Shown here one piece after another: positions 55,841-64,000 of a stretch of 64,000 bases of DNA; the first letter of the stretch is position 1, and each line of letters begins with the position of its first letter. This stretch comes from Paenibacillus sp. MBLB1832. Lineage in GTDB: Bacteria > Bacillota > Bacilli > Paenibacillales > NBRC-103111. The notes beneath the pieces were generated by a model, which did no database searches, was not told the DNA's origin, and saw only the letters and a list, made by a program, of their open reading frames with translations. The stretch spans positions 62,001 to 126,000 of the forward strand of contig NZ_CP130319.1 of assembly GCF_032271945.1 (NCBI RefSeq), written 5' to 3'. The position numbers and the translations under genes are program-made.

Positions 55841-57277
55841 ATGAGATCAACTTTTGGCGGAATTGAAATATCCAAACGGGGAATTTTGACACAACAAGCA
55901 GCTCTAACTACGTCTGGACATAACGTTGCAAATGCGAATACGCCTGGTTTCTCACGTCAGGTTGTAAAAATGGTTGCAGCTGAACCTATAGAGTATCCAG
56001 GCTTACAGCGTTCGACGATCCCTGGTCAAATGGGTCAAGGTGTCTTGTTCACTGAAGTGAGCCGTATTCGTGAGACCTTTCTGGATAAGCAATTTGCCAA
56101 CGAGAATAAAAGCCTTGGCGAGTGGACTGTCCGTCAGGACACATTGGAAAAGCTTGAGGCGATTGTTAACGAACCCTCGGATACAGGTCTTCGTCAGGTA
56201 TTGGATAATTTCTGGAATGCTTGGCAAGAGCTAAGTAAGCAGCCGGATAACTTGGAAACAAGGGCTGTTGTGAAGGAAAGTGCCTTAGCGGTGACAGATG
56301 CGTTTAATCATGCAGCCAAGCAACTTAATGACCTTACGTCCGATATTAATGATAATATTTCAGTGAAAGTCACACAAGTAAATTCGACACTTAAACAAAT
56401 CGCCAATTTAAATAGCGAGATTTACAGGGTAGAAGGCCTCGGTAATAATGCCAATGATCTTCGAGATCAACGGGATTTACTTATCGACCAACTATCCAAA
56501 GTCGTAAATGTAACCGTTCAGGAGGAACCTAATGGTTATCATGTTAGAATGGGTAATCAAGATCTGGTTGTCGGAGATACGCCAACAGATTTTACCACTG
56601 ATATGGCAACAGCAGCCTATCCTACGGATTTGAATAGCGGAGAACTGTACGGCCTTCTGTACTCCAATGCAGCCTATGTAACAGGTTATAAGAATCAACT
56701 AAATTCAATGGTCTCGACAATTGTGACTGCAGTGAATGACACGCATAAACAGGGCTATACGTTACAAAATCCCGCAACCAAAGGCGGAGAGTTCTTCTCC
56801 CCTGTCACAGATTTTTCTAATGCAGCACTAACAATGAAAGTAAGTAGTAATATTACGGATAATGTTGAGAATATTGCCGCATCTTTACGGGTTGATCCTG
56901 CCACAAACAAAGTCATCAAAGGGAACAACGAATTGGCTCTTAAGATCGCTAATATTAAAAACGAGAAGTATAATTTTGATGGCTCTGGCGTTCAAAAAAT
57001 TATCCTCAATGGAGGCACATTTGACGAATTTCTTCGAGCGGTTGTATCGGAAATCGGGGTCCAAACACAAGAAGCACAACGTCAAGCATCGAATCAAAAG
57101 ATTCTTGTGGACCAGGTTGACGCCAGACGTCAATCCGTAAGCGGTGTTTCTTTGGACGAGGAAATGGCCGATATGATTAAATACCAGCATGCTTATAATG
57201 CGGCTGCACGTTCATTAACTACTTTCGACGAAATGCTGGATAAAGTTATAAACTCGATGGGTGTTGTAGGTAGATAA
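55841..57277 (+). CDS. flgK: Flagellar hook-associated protein 1
   Basis: Forms the hook-filament junction outside the cell. It has 478 residues. The N-terminal rod/hook motif is QQAALTTSGHNVANANTPGF and the C-terminal end is YQHAYNAAARSLTTFDEMLD, then KVINSMG; these pair to make the D0 domain. The region between has the typical D1/D2 sequence. GGAG upstream supports ATG 55841. Confidence 0.95.
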   Translation: MRSTFGGIEISKRGILTQQAALTTSGHNVANANTPGFSRQVVKMVAAEPIEYPGLQRSTIPGQMGQGVLFTEVSRIRETFLDKQFANENKSLGEWTVRQDTLEKLEAIVNEPSDTGLRQVLDNFWNAWQELSKQPDNLETRAVVKESALAVTDAFNHAAKQLNDLTSDINDNISVKVTQVNSTLKQIANLNSEIYRVEGLGNNANDLRDQRDLLIDQLSKVVNVTVQEEPNGYHVRMGNQDLVVGDTPTDFTTDMATAAYPTDLNSGELYGLLYSNAAYVTGYKNQLNSMVSTIVTAVNDTHKQGYTLQNPATKGGEFFSPVTDFSNAALTMKVSSNITDNVENIAASLRVDPATNKVIKGNNELALKIANIKNEKYNFDGSGVQKIILNGGTFDEFLRAVVSEIGVQTQEAQRQASNQKILVDQVDARRQSVSGVSLDEEMADMIKYQHAYNAAARSLTTFDEMLDKVINSMGVVGR

Positions 57278-57314
57278 CCCACCAGACGAAACTAATAGGT
57301 TGAGGTGAAATGTA

Positions 57315-58214
57315 ATGCCACTTCGTGTCACTCAAGGCATGCTAAATACACAATTACTGCGAAATTTAAATGGCAATATGACCCGGATGGATAAGCTGCA
57401 GAATCAACTTTCTACAGGTCGGAGAATTAATAAGCCTTCCGATGATCCTGTAGGAATAAGCTTTTCGATGCGTTATCGAAGTGAGCTCGGTACGAATGAT
57501 CAATACCAAAGGAACGTGGATGCCGCGGTTTCCTTTTTGGATTACACCGACACAATGCTTGATCAGACAGGGCAAGTATTGCAAAGAGCCCGGGAGCTAG
57601 CTGTACAGGCGGCTAACGGTACAAATTCGGCTGAATCGCTAGATGCAATGAAAACTGAAGTCAATCAATTATATGAGCAACTAACAAACATCGGAAATAG
57701 TCAATTTAACGGTAAATATGTGTTTAATGGACAGAAGACCGATGAGAAGCCTTTTCCTGACCCGGACGATGCAGCTAATTCGATTACAGATAGCGGTGAG
57801 ATCAAGTTTGAAATAGGCGCCGGCGTACAAATTGCGATGAATAAGACAGCAACACAAATATTTGGTCCATCTGGGGCAAAGAATAATGCATTTCAGATTC
57901 TAAAAGATCTATCCGCTGTGTTGAAGCCTGGAGGTAGTACCACGATTCAAAATGCAATTGGGCTCATGGATGAGAGAATGAGCATGCTGCTTGGGGCACG
58001 ATCTGATGTCGGCGCTAAGACGAACCGGATTCAACTGGCAGAGGATCGCCTCAAAGACATTAATATTAACTTGCAAAGCTTGCAATCCAAAACAGAGGAT
58101 GCGGATATGTCACTCGTCATAACCAATTTGAAGATGGAAGAGAACGTGTATCAGGCTTCCTTGTCAGCAGGAACCAAGGTAATTGTGCCTAGTCTTGTTG
58201 ATTTCTTACACTAA
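57315..58214 (+). CDS. flgL: Flagellar hook-associated protein 3
   Basis: Second hook-filament junction protein, 299 residues. Motifs are the N-terminal LQNQLSTGRRINKPSDDPVG and the C-terminal NLKMEENVYQASLSAGTKVI, matching FlgL/flagellin D0-D1. ATG 57315 is behind TTGAGGTGA. It is 37 bp after flgK and runs on to the yviE gene. Confidence 0.95.
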   Translation: MPLRVTQGMLNTQLLRNLNGNMTRMDKLQNQLSTGRRINKPSDDPVGISFSMRYRSELGTNDQYQRNVDAAVSFLDYTDTMLDQTGQVLQRARELAVQAANGTNSAESLDAMKTEVNQLYEQLTNIGNSQFNGKYVFNGQKTDEKPFPDPDDAANSITDSGEIKFEIGAGVQIAMNKTATQIFGPSGAKNNAFQILKDLSAVLKPGGSTTIQNAIGLMDERMSMLLGARSDVGAKTNRIQLAEDRLKDININLQSLQSKTEDADMSLVITNLKMEENVYQASLSAGTKVIVPSLVDFLH

Positions 58215-58235
58215 AAGTAGTTGGAGGGAGTTAAC

Positions 58236-58805
58236 TTGACGATCATCCCACAGTTACAGATTCATCAGCAACCAGCACTCATTGGGATTGATGCGGATCT
58301 TGGCACGCTTGAAATGAAGCAACCCAGGCCAACCTATGAGATGCAGGTTGATCGGCCTAAGCAAGAAATACGTCAACCTCGTGGAGAACTCGAAATTGAT
58401 CAAAGCCGAGCTTGGGATGCTTTGGGAGAAGGCCCTATTCTAGAAGCCATGAATCGCATATATTCGCAATGCAAGAATGTGGCTCTCCAAGGAATCGCCC
58501 GCATTGTTGAGAATGGCAACCGAATGGCGGCAATTCATGAGCCTGGCAACGCCATTGCAGAAATTGCTCATCAGCTCGTCTTTGATCATCAGGAGTTTGA
58601 TTATTATGGCGAGGCCTCCTATGATAATGTCGATATTACTTATATGGCTCATAAACCTGAAATCACTGTTACTGAGGGTAAAGTGAACGTAAATACACAT
58701 GTCAATCCGCCTGAAGTTGATTACAATCGTGGAAAGCTCGATATTTACATGAGACAATATCCTAGCATCGAGATCACTCCACCGCAAATTGATTTCAAAA
58801 CATAA
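58236..58805 (+). CDS. DUF6470 family protein (YviE-like)
   Basis: Flagellar-locus protein of 189 residues and unknown function, located between flgL and fliW as in B. subtilis yviE. Features are an N-terminal segment IPQLQIHQQPALIGIDADLG and repeated charged strands (RPKQEIRQPRGELEIDQS, TVTEGKVNVNTHVNPPEVDY) suggesting a beta-rich fold. TTG 58236 is selected because GGAGGGAG at 58223-58230 is just before it; the TTG at 58221 overlaps the site. A terminator follows. Confidence 0.82.
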   Translation: MTIIPQLQIHQQPALIGIDADLGTLEMKQPRPTYEMQVDRPKQEIRQPRGELEIDQSRAWDALGEGPILEAMNRIYSQCKNVALQGIARIVENGNRMAAIHEPGNAIAEIAHQLVFDHQEFDYYGEASYDNVDITYMAHKPEITVTEGKVNVNTHVNPPEVDYNRGKLDIYMRQYPSIEITPPQIDFKT

Positions 58806-58817
58806 AGCGTTATAATC

Positions 58818-58848
58818 AAGCTATAGATTGCTTCTATAGCTTTTTTTA
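58818..58848 (+). terminator. Terminator after yviE
   Basis: AAGCTATAG and CTATAGCTT (perfect 9-bp stem, 7-nt loop) and a T run, 12 bp after the stop; it separates flgM-yviE from fliW-csrA. Confidence 0.9.
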
Positions 58849-58882
58849 TGAGCAGAACAACCTTTAAGGAGAGATAGGATTC

Positions 58883-59338
58883 ATGATGGTTCATACATTA
58901 TTTTTTGGCGAGCTACAGGTGGAGGACGCTAACGTCATTACGTTTGCGCAGGGCATTCCGGGGTTTGAAGACCTGACAACATTTACGCTGGTCCAACCTG
59001 ATAACAGTGTTCCGTTTTCATACATGCAGTCTATTCAGGATGGAGAACTTGCATTTCTAGTTACAGACCCTTTTCTCTTTTTTAAGGACTATGACTTCAG
59101 CCTCCCCGATGCAGCACTTCAAGAGCTCAAGATTGCACAAAGAGAAGATGTGCAGGTTTGGTCGGTCGTAACCGTAAATGACGATTATTCCAAGATTACA
59201 GTCAACCTATTGGCACCGATTATTTTGAACCTTACATCGAAATTAGCTAAACAAATCATCTTGCATGATTCGGGTTACCATGTAAAGCATGAGCTAATCT
59301 TGAGTGAGCTTGATGAATCGACACATGTGAAGGGGTGA
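58883..59338 (+). CDS. fliW: Flagellar assembly factor FliW
   Basis: Binds flagellin or CsrA and releases CsrA to repress hag translation when unexported flagellin is low. It has 151 residues with the family core VITFAQGIPGFEDLTTFTLV near residues 17-36. ATG 58883 or 58886 follows AAGGAGAG. It overlaps nothing, and csrA begins within its last bases, so the two are coupled. Confidence 0.95.
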   Translation: MMVHTLFFGELQVEDANVITFAQGIPGFEDLTTFTLVQPDNSVPFSYMQSIQDGELAFLVTDPFLFFKDYDFSLPDAALQELKIAQREDVQVWSVVTVNDDYSKITVNLLAPIILNLTSKLAKQIILHDSGYHVKHELILSELDESTHVKG

Positions 59339-59343
59339 GGAGC

Positions 59344-59574
59344 ATGCTTGTATTAGCAAGGAAAAAAGGCGAATCTATTATGCTCGGGGATCAAATTGAG
59401 GTCGTCATTCTCGGCACAGAGGGAGATACAGTCCGTGTTGGAATCAAAGCTCCCAAGCAAGTGGAGGTTTATCGCAAGGAGATCTATCAACAGATTGAGG
59501 AGTCGAATAAAGAGGCATTTACTCATAAGGTCAGTCCTATGAATTTGAACAAGTTAATGAATAAGTCTAAATAA
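59344..59574 (+). CDS. csrA: Carbon storage regulator CsrA
   Basis: RNA-binding homodimer that blocks the hag ribosome site. The 76-residue protein has the family N-terminus MLVLARKKGESIMLGDQIEV and the core VRVGIKAPKQVEVYRKEIY. ATG 59344 follows GGTGAGGAG; the upstream GTG at 59335 lies within fliW. A terminator separates it from hag. Confidence 0.96.
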   Translation: MLVLARKKGESIMLGDQIEVVILGTEGDTVRVGIKAPKQVEVYRKEIYQQIEESNKEAFTHKVSPMNLNKLMNKSK

Positions 59575-59581
59575 ATGATAA

Positions 59582-59608
59582 ATGTCGGCAAAAGTCGGCA
59601 TTTTTTTA
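59582..59608 (+). terminator. Terminator after csrA
   Basis: ATGTCGGC with GTCGGCAT (two G-T pairs) over AAAA, then seven T. Confidence 0.85.
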
Positions 59609-59617
59609 TTATTGCTA

Positions 59618-59645
59618 TAAACTTTCAGAATGGTCCTACCGATAT
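59618..59645 (+). promoter_or_regulatory. sigmaD promoter of hag
   Basis: TAAA (59618-59621), 16-nt spacer, ACCGATAT (59638-59645), close to the sigmaD pattern TAAA and GCCGATAT; about 100 bp before the start codon. Confidence 0.7.
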
Positions 59646-59696
59646 ACAAATTAACGGCAATAAGTAGGGCGGCCGACCTACTAAACGCCTAATTAA

Positions 59697-59735
59697 CATC
59701 CACATGGACGTGGATGAACCGAACCTTCAGGAGGA
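59697..59735 (+). promoter_or_regulatory. CsrA-type binding sites in the hag leader
   Basis: A hairpin with arms CATCCAC/GTGGATG (59697-59703 and 59710-59716) holds the loop ATGGAC, so the core ACATGGACGT matches the CsrA consensus closely. The Shine-Dalgarno AGGAGGA at 59729-59735 gives two more GGA motifs. This is the arrangement known for CsrA control of hag. Confidence 0.7.
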
Positions 59736-59743
59736 AGAACACG

Positions 59744-61444
59744 ATGAGAATTAATCACAACCTCGCGGCAGCGAACACGCACCGCCAATTAACGAGCAAC
59801 ACAGCAGCAGCAAGCAAATCACTTGAGAAATTGTCTTCCGGTCTTCGTATCAACCGTGCCGGCGATGACGCTGCAGGTCTTGCAATCTCCGAGAAAATGA
59901 GAGCGCAAATCCGCGGTCTTGATATGGCTTCCAAAAATGCTCAAGATGGTATCTCCTTGATCCAAACAGCTGAGGGTGCGCTTAACGAAACTCACTCGAT
60001 CCTTCAGCGTATGCGCGAGCTGGCTGACCAATCCGCAAACGGAACAAACACAACTGAAGATCGCAAAAACATTCAAGATGAAGTAAACCAATTGAAATCC
60101 GAGATCGACCGTATTGGTAACACAACTGAGTTCAATACTCAGAAATTGCTAAACGGCGCTTTAAACGGTGCTGCTGGCGACTCTTCAGTTAACGTAAGCA
60201 GCGCAGCAGTATTCAAAGGAACAAAAGGTAATTTGACTGGTGTTAGCGTATCAGCTGTGGATGCTTCCACTGGTAACGTCAAATACGATCAAACAGACGC
60301 GCTAATCGTTGATGGCAAGAAAATTGATGTCGCTTGGAATAAATATTTGAGCGCTGATGATAAAGCAGTTCTGGAACATGATTGGTCTGGTACTAACATG
60401 ACTTCTACAGAAAGTCATAAGGTTCGTGACATTCTGGAAAAAGTCATCAACCAAGCAATTGACGATTCCGGAACAGGCGCTGGGCATGTTAATATTACAG
60501 ATGCAACTGCAGGTACATTTAAAATTGAAAGCAGCACAAAAGGTACGGCTTCCAAAGTTGAATTGTACCTTGGAGACGCTAGTGCTTCTACAAATGCTAA
60601 ATTGTCTGACGGTGTAACTGATGCGGCTGGTTCTAAGTCTGTATTTGATACATTCCTGGGAGCAACTGCAGAACTAGTAGGTGCTGCAACTCAAACAGAT
60701 GGCGACTGGCAGACAGTTAACGCTACAACCGCTGCTCAAACATTTACTATGACTTATAACGGTCAACAAATGCAAGTAACAATGTCTGCTGTTGCAGCGG
60801 GTTCAAGCTTGGATACATTAGCTACAGCGTTCCAAACACGTATGAATGCAGAAATCACAACATGGAATACAAATGCAGGTAAGTCCCAAGGAGACGAAGG
60901 CTTCCTTGAAGATATCATTGTAAAAACAACATCTGATGGTCGTCTGACTTTCCAAGCTCCAAGTGGTGATCTGCAGCTATCCGAAGAAGAGAACCAAACC
61001 GTTCTGGATGACCAAGGCTTGAGCAATGCTTCACGTGAAGCTGCTGGTGCTGGTGCGATTTCTTTCCAAATTGGTGCTAATAAAGGACAAACGATCGCTC
61101 TGGGTATTTCCGATATGAGGGCTTCCGCTCTAGGTATTTCCGGAGTTGACGTATCTTCTGCTTCCGGTGCGGCTGCAGCCATCACTTCTTTGGACAAAGC
61201 TATTACGAGCGTTTCTTCTGAGCGTTCCAAAATGGGTGCTGTGCAAAACCGTCTGGAGCACACAATCAACAACTTGCAAACTTCTTCCGAGAACTTGACA
61301 GCTGCTGAATCCCGTATTCGTGACGTGGATATGGCGAAAGAAATGATGGACTTTACTAAGAACAACATCCTTTCCCAAGCTGCACAAGCAATGTTGGCAC
61401 AAGCGAACCAACAGCCACAAGGCGTTCTGCAATTGCTTCGTTAA
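59744..61444 (+). CDS. hag: Flagellin
   Basis: Filament subunit. The 566-residue protein has conserved D0/D1 ends: N-terminal [19 protein letters not shown] and [21 protein letters not shown]-terminal [19 protein letters not shown], then [19 protein letters not shown]. About 300 residues in the centre (roughly 145-445) are a variable outer domain rich in Thr, Ala and Ser, so this flagellin is much longer than B. subtilis Hag (304 residues). ATG 59744 follows AGGAGGA; the ATG 59714 is ignored. A strong terminator follows. Confidence 0.97.
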   Translation: MRINHNLAAANTHRQLTSNTAAASKSLEKLSSGLRINRAGDDAAGLAISEKMRAQIRGLDMASKNAQDGISLIQTAEGALNETHSILQRMRELADQSANGTNTTEDRKNIQDEVNQLKSEIDRIGNTTEFNTQKLLNGALNGAAGDSSVNVSSAAVFKGTKGNLTGVSVSAVDASTGNVKYDQTDALIVDGKKIDVAWNKYLSADDKAVLEHDWSGTNMTSTESHKVRDILEKVINQAIDDSGTGAGHVNITDATAGTFKIESSTKGTASKVELYLGDASASTNAKLSDGVTDAAGSKSVFDTFLGATAELVGAATQTDGDWQTVNATTAAQTFTMTYNGQQMQVTMSAVAAGSSLDTLATAFQTRMNAEITTWNTNAGKSQGDEGFLEDIIVKTTSDGRLTFQAPSGDLQLSEEENQTVLDDQGLSNASREAAGAGAISFQIGANKGQTIALGISDMRASALGISGVDVSSASGAAAAITSLDKAITSVSSERSKMGAVQNRLEHTINNLQTSSENLTAAESRIRDVDMAKEMMDFTKNNILSQAAQAMLAQANQQPQGVLQLLR

Positions 61445-61456
61445 TTTATTGCTACA

Positions 61457-61492
61457 AAAGAGACTTTGGCTCGTCCAAAGTCTCTTTTTTTA
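61457..61492 (+). terminator. Terminator after hag
   Basis: AAAGAGACTTTGG paired perfectly with CCAAAGTCTCTTT, 5-nt loop, then T run. Confidence 0.95.
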
Positions 61493-61515
61493 TTGCAAAA
61501 TCGACAAAATAACTA

Positions 61516-61558
61516 TAATACAAAACGTGCCTTCAGCCGATATATGTAATATACATAT
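61516..61558 (+). promoter_or_regulatory. sigmaD promoter of flaG and an adjoining palindrome
   Basis: TAAT (61516-61519), 16-nt spacer and a consensus GCCGATAT (61536-61543). The palindrome ATATGTA, ATA, TACATAT (61542-61558) overlaps its end and could be an operator or simply A/T-rich. Confidence 0.65.
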
Positions 61559-61578
61559 TTCGGTTGGAGGTTCTTGTT

Positions 61579-61992
61579 ATGAGCGTCAATTTTCCTGTTG
61601 GTGGAATAGGAGCCTCTTCTGGGGCAGAACTACCTGCTGTGGAGCCTACTGTAAAGTCAAAGAGCATAGAAGATGCAGGAGTAAATGCTGCGTCACTTGT
61701 GTCTCCCTACATCACGAACACGCATGAGCTTAGAGTTGCAGAAATTCAGGGAGAGAAAGTAACGGTTAGTGATGAGCAGCTCGTTAAAGCGATCGAAAAT
61801 GCCATTAAAGCCATGCAGGGTAGAACGACATCACTAGAGTTCTCTGTTCACCAAAAAACTAAGCTAATCTCCGTCAAGGTCGTAGATACAAATACAGGAG
61901 AAACGATACGGGAAATTCCACCAGAAAAAAGCTTGGATTTTGTTGCTAAGCTGTGGGAAATGGCAGGAATTATTATTGATGAACGGAGATAA
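61579..61992 (+). CDS. flaG: FlaG family flagellar protein
   Basis: A 137-residue protein of the FlaG family, thought to affect filament length. A variable polar N-terminus (~1-60) precedes the conserved C-terminal part (about 70-135; LEFSVHQKTKLISVKVVDTN, TGETIREIPPEKSLDFVAKL). ATG 61579 follows TTGGAGG. It is between hag and fliD as in B. subtilis yvyC. Confidence 0.9.
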   Translation: MSVNFPVGGIGASSGAELPAVEPTVKSKSIEDAGVNAASLVSPYITNTHELRVAEIQGEKVTVSDEQLVKAIENAIKAMQGRTTSLEFSVHQKTKLISVKVVDTNTGETIREIPPEKSLDFVAKLWEMAGIIIDERR

Positions 61993-62028
61993 ACTTATCC
62001 GTTATGTTGAATGAGGAGGTCACAGGCA

Positions 62029-63906
62029 ATGGTAACTCGATTAAACGGCTTTTCGGGTTCGGGAATCGATATTGATGATACGGTTAGTAAGTTAATGAAG
62101 GCTGCGAGAATGCCACAGAATAAATTAAAGCAGAATAAGCAGACGCTGGAATGGCAGCGTGATGATTACCGTGCTATGAACTCTAAAATCATGGAATTTC
62201 GGAACATAGCATTTAATATGAAATTACAGTCAGCCTACCAAACGAAGAAGTCATCCTCATCGGATGATAGTATAGTTTCTGCTACATCATCTTCCAATGC
62301 TGCCGAGGGGATTTATACACTGAAAGTGAACAAGCTTGCGTCTGGAGCTAAGGTGACCTCGGATGTATTAGCTCTTGCAACGAGTAATTCTTCGACACTA
62401 GAAGACTTAGGATTATCCAGCTCTTCGACACTGACCGTTGGCGGTCAAAAAGGGACGATTACCTTAAATGTCGAGAAGGCAGATACGATTGCTAGTTTAG
62501 TTTCACGAATAAATAGTAAAACGAGTGTTACTGGTGTTGGTGTTAACTATGATAGCACGATGAAGCGATTGTTTTTCGTATCGTCAGGTACGGGGCAGTC
62601 TGCTGAGGTTAATTTGCAAATGGAATCCTCTAATGGTACTACCAATCTGCTGAAGGATGTACTGGGTATTTCTTCTGCAGCAATCTCGGGTACTACAGGA
62701 CAAACCTACAAGGGAACGAATACATTTAGCGCTGGGACGACTACGATCGTAGATAGTACTATTACCTCGGCGCAAACACTGCGTGTAAGCGCAGGGGGGA
62801 AAACAGTCGATGTGACCGTAAGCAGCTCAAGTGCAATCGGAAATGTCATCGATGCAATTAACAGCTCTGATGTTGGGAAGCTTGGCATATCTGCCTATAT
62901 AACAAGTGATAACAAGCTTGCTTTCTTTGCTCCAGGGGGAGAAGCGATTACTTTATCAGATCAAACTGCAGATGGAACGGATATTACGACTAATTTTGCT
63001 TTAAGTGCACCGACGTCAACGAGTTATTCCCAGCTTGGTGTAAAGGGTACTCAAGCCGATGTTGAGTTTAATGGTGTTTCCGCCAAATATGACTCCAATA
63101 CATTTTCCATTAATGGCATGACGTTTACGGCAAAGAAAGAGCAAGCACCGACTGATTCAGCAGTTAGTATTACAACGACACGAGATGTCGATGGCGTGTA
63201 CAATTCGATTAAGACACTTGTTGATAAATACAATGAATTGATTACGACGGTTAATACCAAAGTTTCTGAGAAGAAGTACAAGGATTTCTCTCCTTTAACA
63301 GATGAACAGCGAGAAGGAATGAAAGATGATCAAATTAAAGCTTGGGAAGAGAAAGCGAAGAGCGGCTTACTGCGCAATGATGATTTGCTTTCAAGCGGCT
63401 TAACAAACTTTAGGACTTCTTTTTCCGCTATAGTAACCGGATTACCGACAGGAGATTATAAAACCCTATCAGAAATTGGCATCTCAACAAGCCTGATTGC
63501 CGGAAATTCTATTTCAGGTAGTTACTCGGAAAACGGTAAAATTTATATTAACGATGCAAAGCTTAAAGCAGCAATCGCGGAAAACCCTGATGAAGTCATG
63601 GCGCTTTTTATTACAAATGATGGAGATAAAGATTCGGATGCAGGTGACGGCTTAGCGACGAAATTATATGATAAAGCCACACGGTTAATTTCTAACCTTA
63701 CAAAAAAGGCCGGGGCTACTTCAAGTGTCGATTCTAATTATTTAATCGGCAAATCGATTAATTCGATTAACACTAATATTGATAAGCTAACAGCTAAGCT
63801 GGATGCGCTCGAAACCCGATATTATAATCAATTTACAGCAATGGAAAAGTATATTACACAAATGCAGGCGCAGAGTGCACAGCTTAGTCAGCAAATGGGC
63901 GGCTAA
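62029..63906 (+). CDS. fliD: Flagellar filament cap protein
   Basis: Caps the filament tip and helps insert flagellin. It has 625 residues. The N-terminal FliD motif is RLNGFSGSGIDIDDTVSKLM, and the C-terminal helix with ETRYYNQFTAMEKYITQMQA ends the protein. ATG 62029 is preceded by GAGGAGGT; the ATG at 62011 lies in that site. The middle is Ser/Thr-rich, as usual. Confidence 0.95.
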   Translation: MVTRLNGFSGSGIDIDDTVSKLMKAARMPQNKLKQNKQTLEWQRDDYRAMNSKIMEFRNIAFNMKLQSAYQTKKSSSSDDSIVSATSSSNAAEGIYTLKVNKLASGAKVTSDVLALATSNSSTLEDLGLSSSSTLTVGGQKGTITLNVEKADTIASLVSRINSKTSVTGVGVNYDSTMKRLFFVSSGTGQSAEVNLQMESSNGTTNLLKDVLGISSAAISGTTGQTYKGTNTFSAGTTTIVDSTITSAQTLRVSAGGKTVDVTVSSSSAIGNVIDAINSSDVGKLGISAYITSDNKLAFFAPGGEAITLSDQTADGTDITTNFALSAPTSTSYSQLGVKGTQADVEFNGVSAKYDSNTFSINGMTFTAKKEQAPTDSAVSITTTRDVDGVYNSIKTLVDKYNELITTVNTKVSEKKYKDFSPLTDEQREGMKDDQIKAWEEKAKSGLLRNDDLLSSGLTNFRTSFSAIVTGLPTGDYKTLSEIGISTSLIAGNSISGSYSENGKIYINDAKLKAAIAENPDEVMALFITNDGDKDSDAGDGLATKLYDKATRLISNLTKKAGATSSVDSNYLIGKSINSINTNIDKLTAKLDALETRYYNQFTAMEKYITQMQAQSAQLSQQMGG

Positions 63907-63939
63907 TTCAATAGGACTACATATTTAGGGGGAACATCT

Positions 63940-64000
63940 ATGAGTTATCCGCAGCGGAATAAATACTTGGAGTCTTCCGTTCAGACTGCGACTCCAGCAC
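63940..64000 (+). CDS. fliS: Flagellar export chaperone FliS (partial, 3' end cut by window)
   Basis: Only the first 20 codons are present: MSYPQRNKYLESSVQTATPA, which fits the start of FliS, the flagellin chaperone. ATG 63940 follows TTAGGGGG. It is 33 bp after fliD, the usual order. Confidence 0.85.
   Translation, partial: MSYPQRNKYLESSVQTATPA

Overview
The window looks like a chromosome segment of a spore-forming, flagellated member of the Bacillales, most likely Paenibacillaceae (Paenibacillus or a close relative). The reasons are the gene order, sporulation genes (spoIID, spoIIQ, spoIIID, an alpha/beta SASP), a Bacillus-type flagellar and competence block, an 11-gene complex I operon without nuoEFG, and several S-layer-homology (SLH) proteins beside csaB and teichoic-acid-type glycan genes. 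Every confident gene but one lies on the plus strand. The exception is a small YjzC-like gene near 2.8 kb. No tRNA, rRNA, CRISPR array or insertion sequence was seen.

Layout. 1-2.7 kb: end of the ATP synthase operon (atpG partial, atpD, atpC) closed by a terminator. 3.1-13.4 kb: nuoABCDHIJKLMN, tightly coupled, with its own promoter and terminator. 13.6-16.2 kb: a secreted subtilisin-type protease ending in three SLH repeats. 16.2-24.7 kb: DUF1146 gene, murA, spoIID, spoIIQ, spoIIID, mbl, two flagellar rod/hook-type genes (flhO, flhP), an EpuA-like membrane protein and a CDP-alcohol phosphatidyltransferase. 24.9-27.0 kb: fabZ and a phosphohexomutase. 27.2-32.5 kb: a probable secondary cell-wall polymer cluster (DUF5693 membrane protein, csaB, tagA-like, tagO-like). 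32.7-43.3 kb: a 1297-residue SLH protein, then two tandem paralogous S-layer-type genes with N-terminal SLH repeats; the first is broken by a one-base insertion. 43.4-49.3 kb: a small secreted protein, a SASP, metK, a coiled-coil protein and a phosphodiester glycosidase-type secreted protein. 49.4-54.3 kb: degS, degU, a small membrane protein, comFA, comFC. 54.5-64 kb: the late flagellar cluster yvyF, flgM, flgN, flgK, flgL, yviE, fliW, csrA, hag, flaG, fliD and the start of fliS.

How it fits together. The csaB/tagA/tagO genes plausibly build and pyruvylate the wall polymer to which the neighbouring SLH proteins attach, so 27-43 kb reads as a cell-surface assembly locus. The flagellar end carries the FliW-CsrA-Hag regulatory set: a CsrA-type site lies in a leader hairpin of hag and the Shine-Dalgarno itself contains GGA motifs. 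SigmaD-like promoters with a 16-nt spacer precede flgM, hag and flaG.

The least ordinary features are these. The tandem S-layer pair has one copy frameshifted, a shared promoter block, and an extra in-frame start upstream of the intact copy only. The metK leader has a promoter and a terminator but no recognisable S-box. The flgM sigmaD -10 element is embedded in a terminator hairpin. NuoC carries an Ala-rich N-terminal extension. No wholly unknown multigene system was found; the S-layer pair is the best candidate for new regulation or variation.
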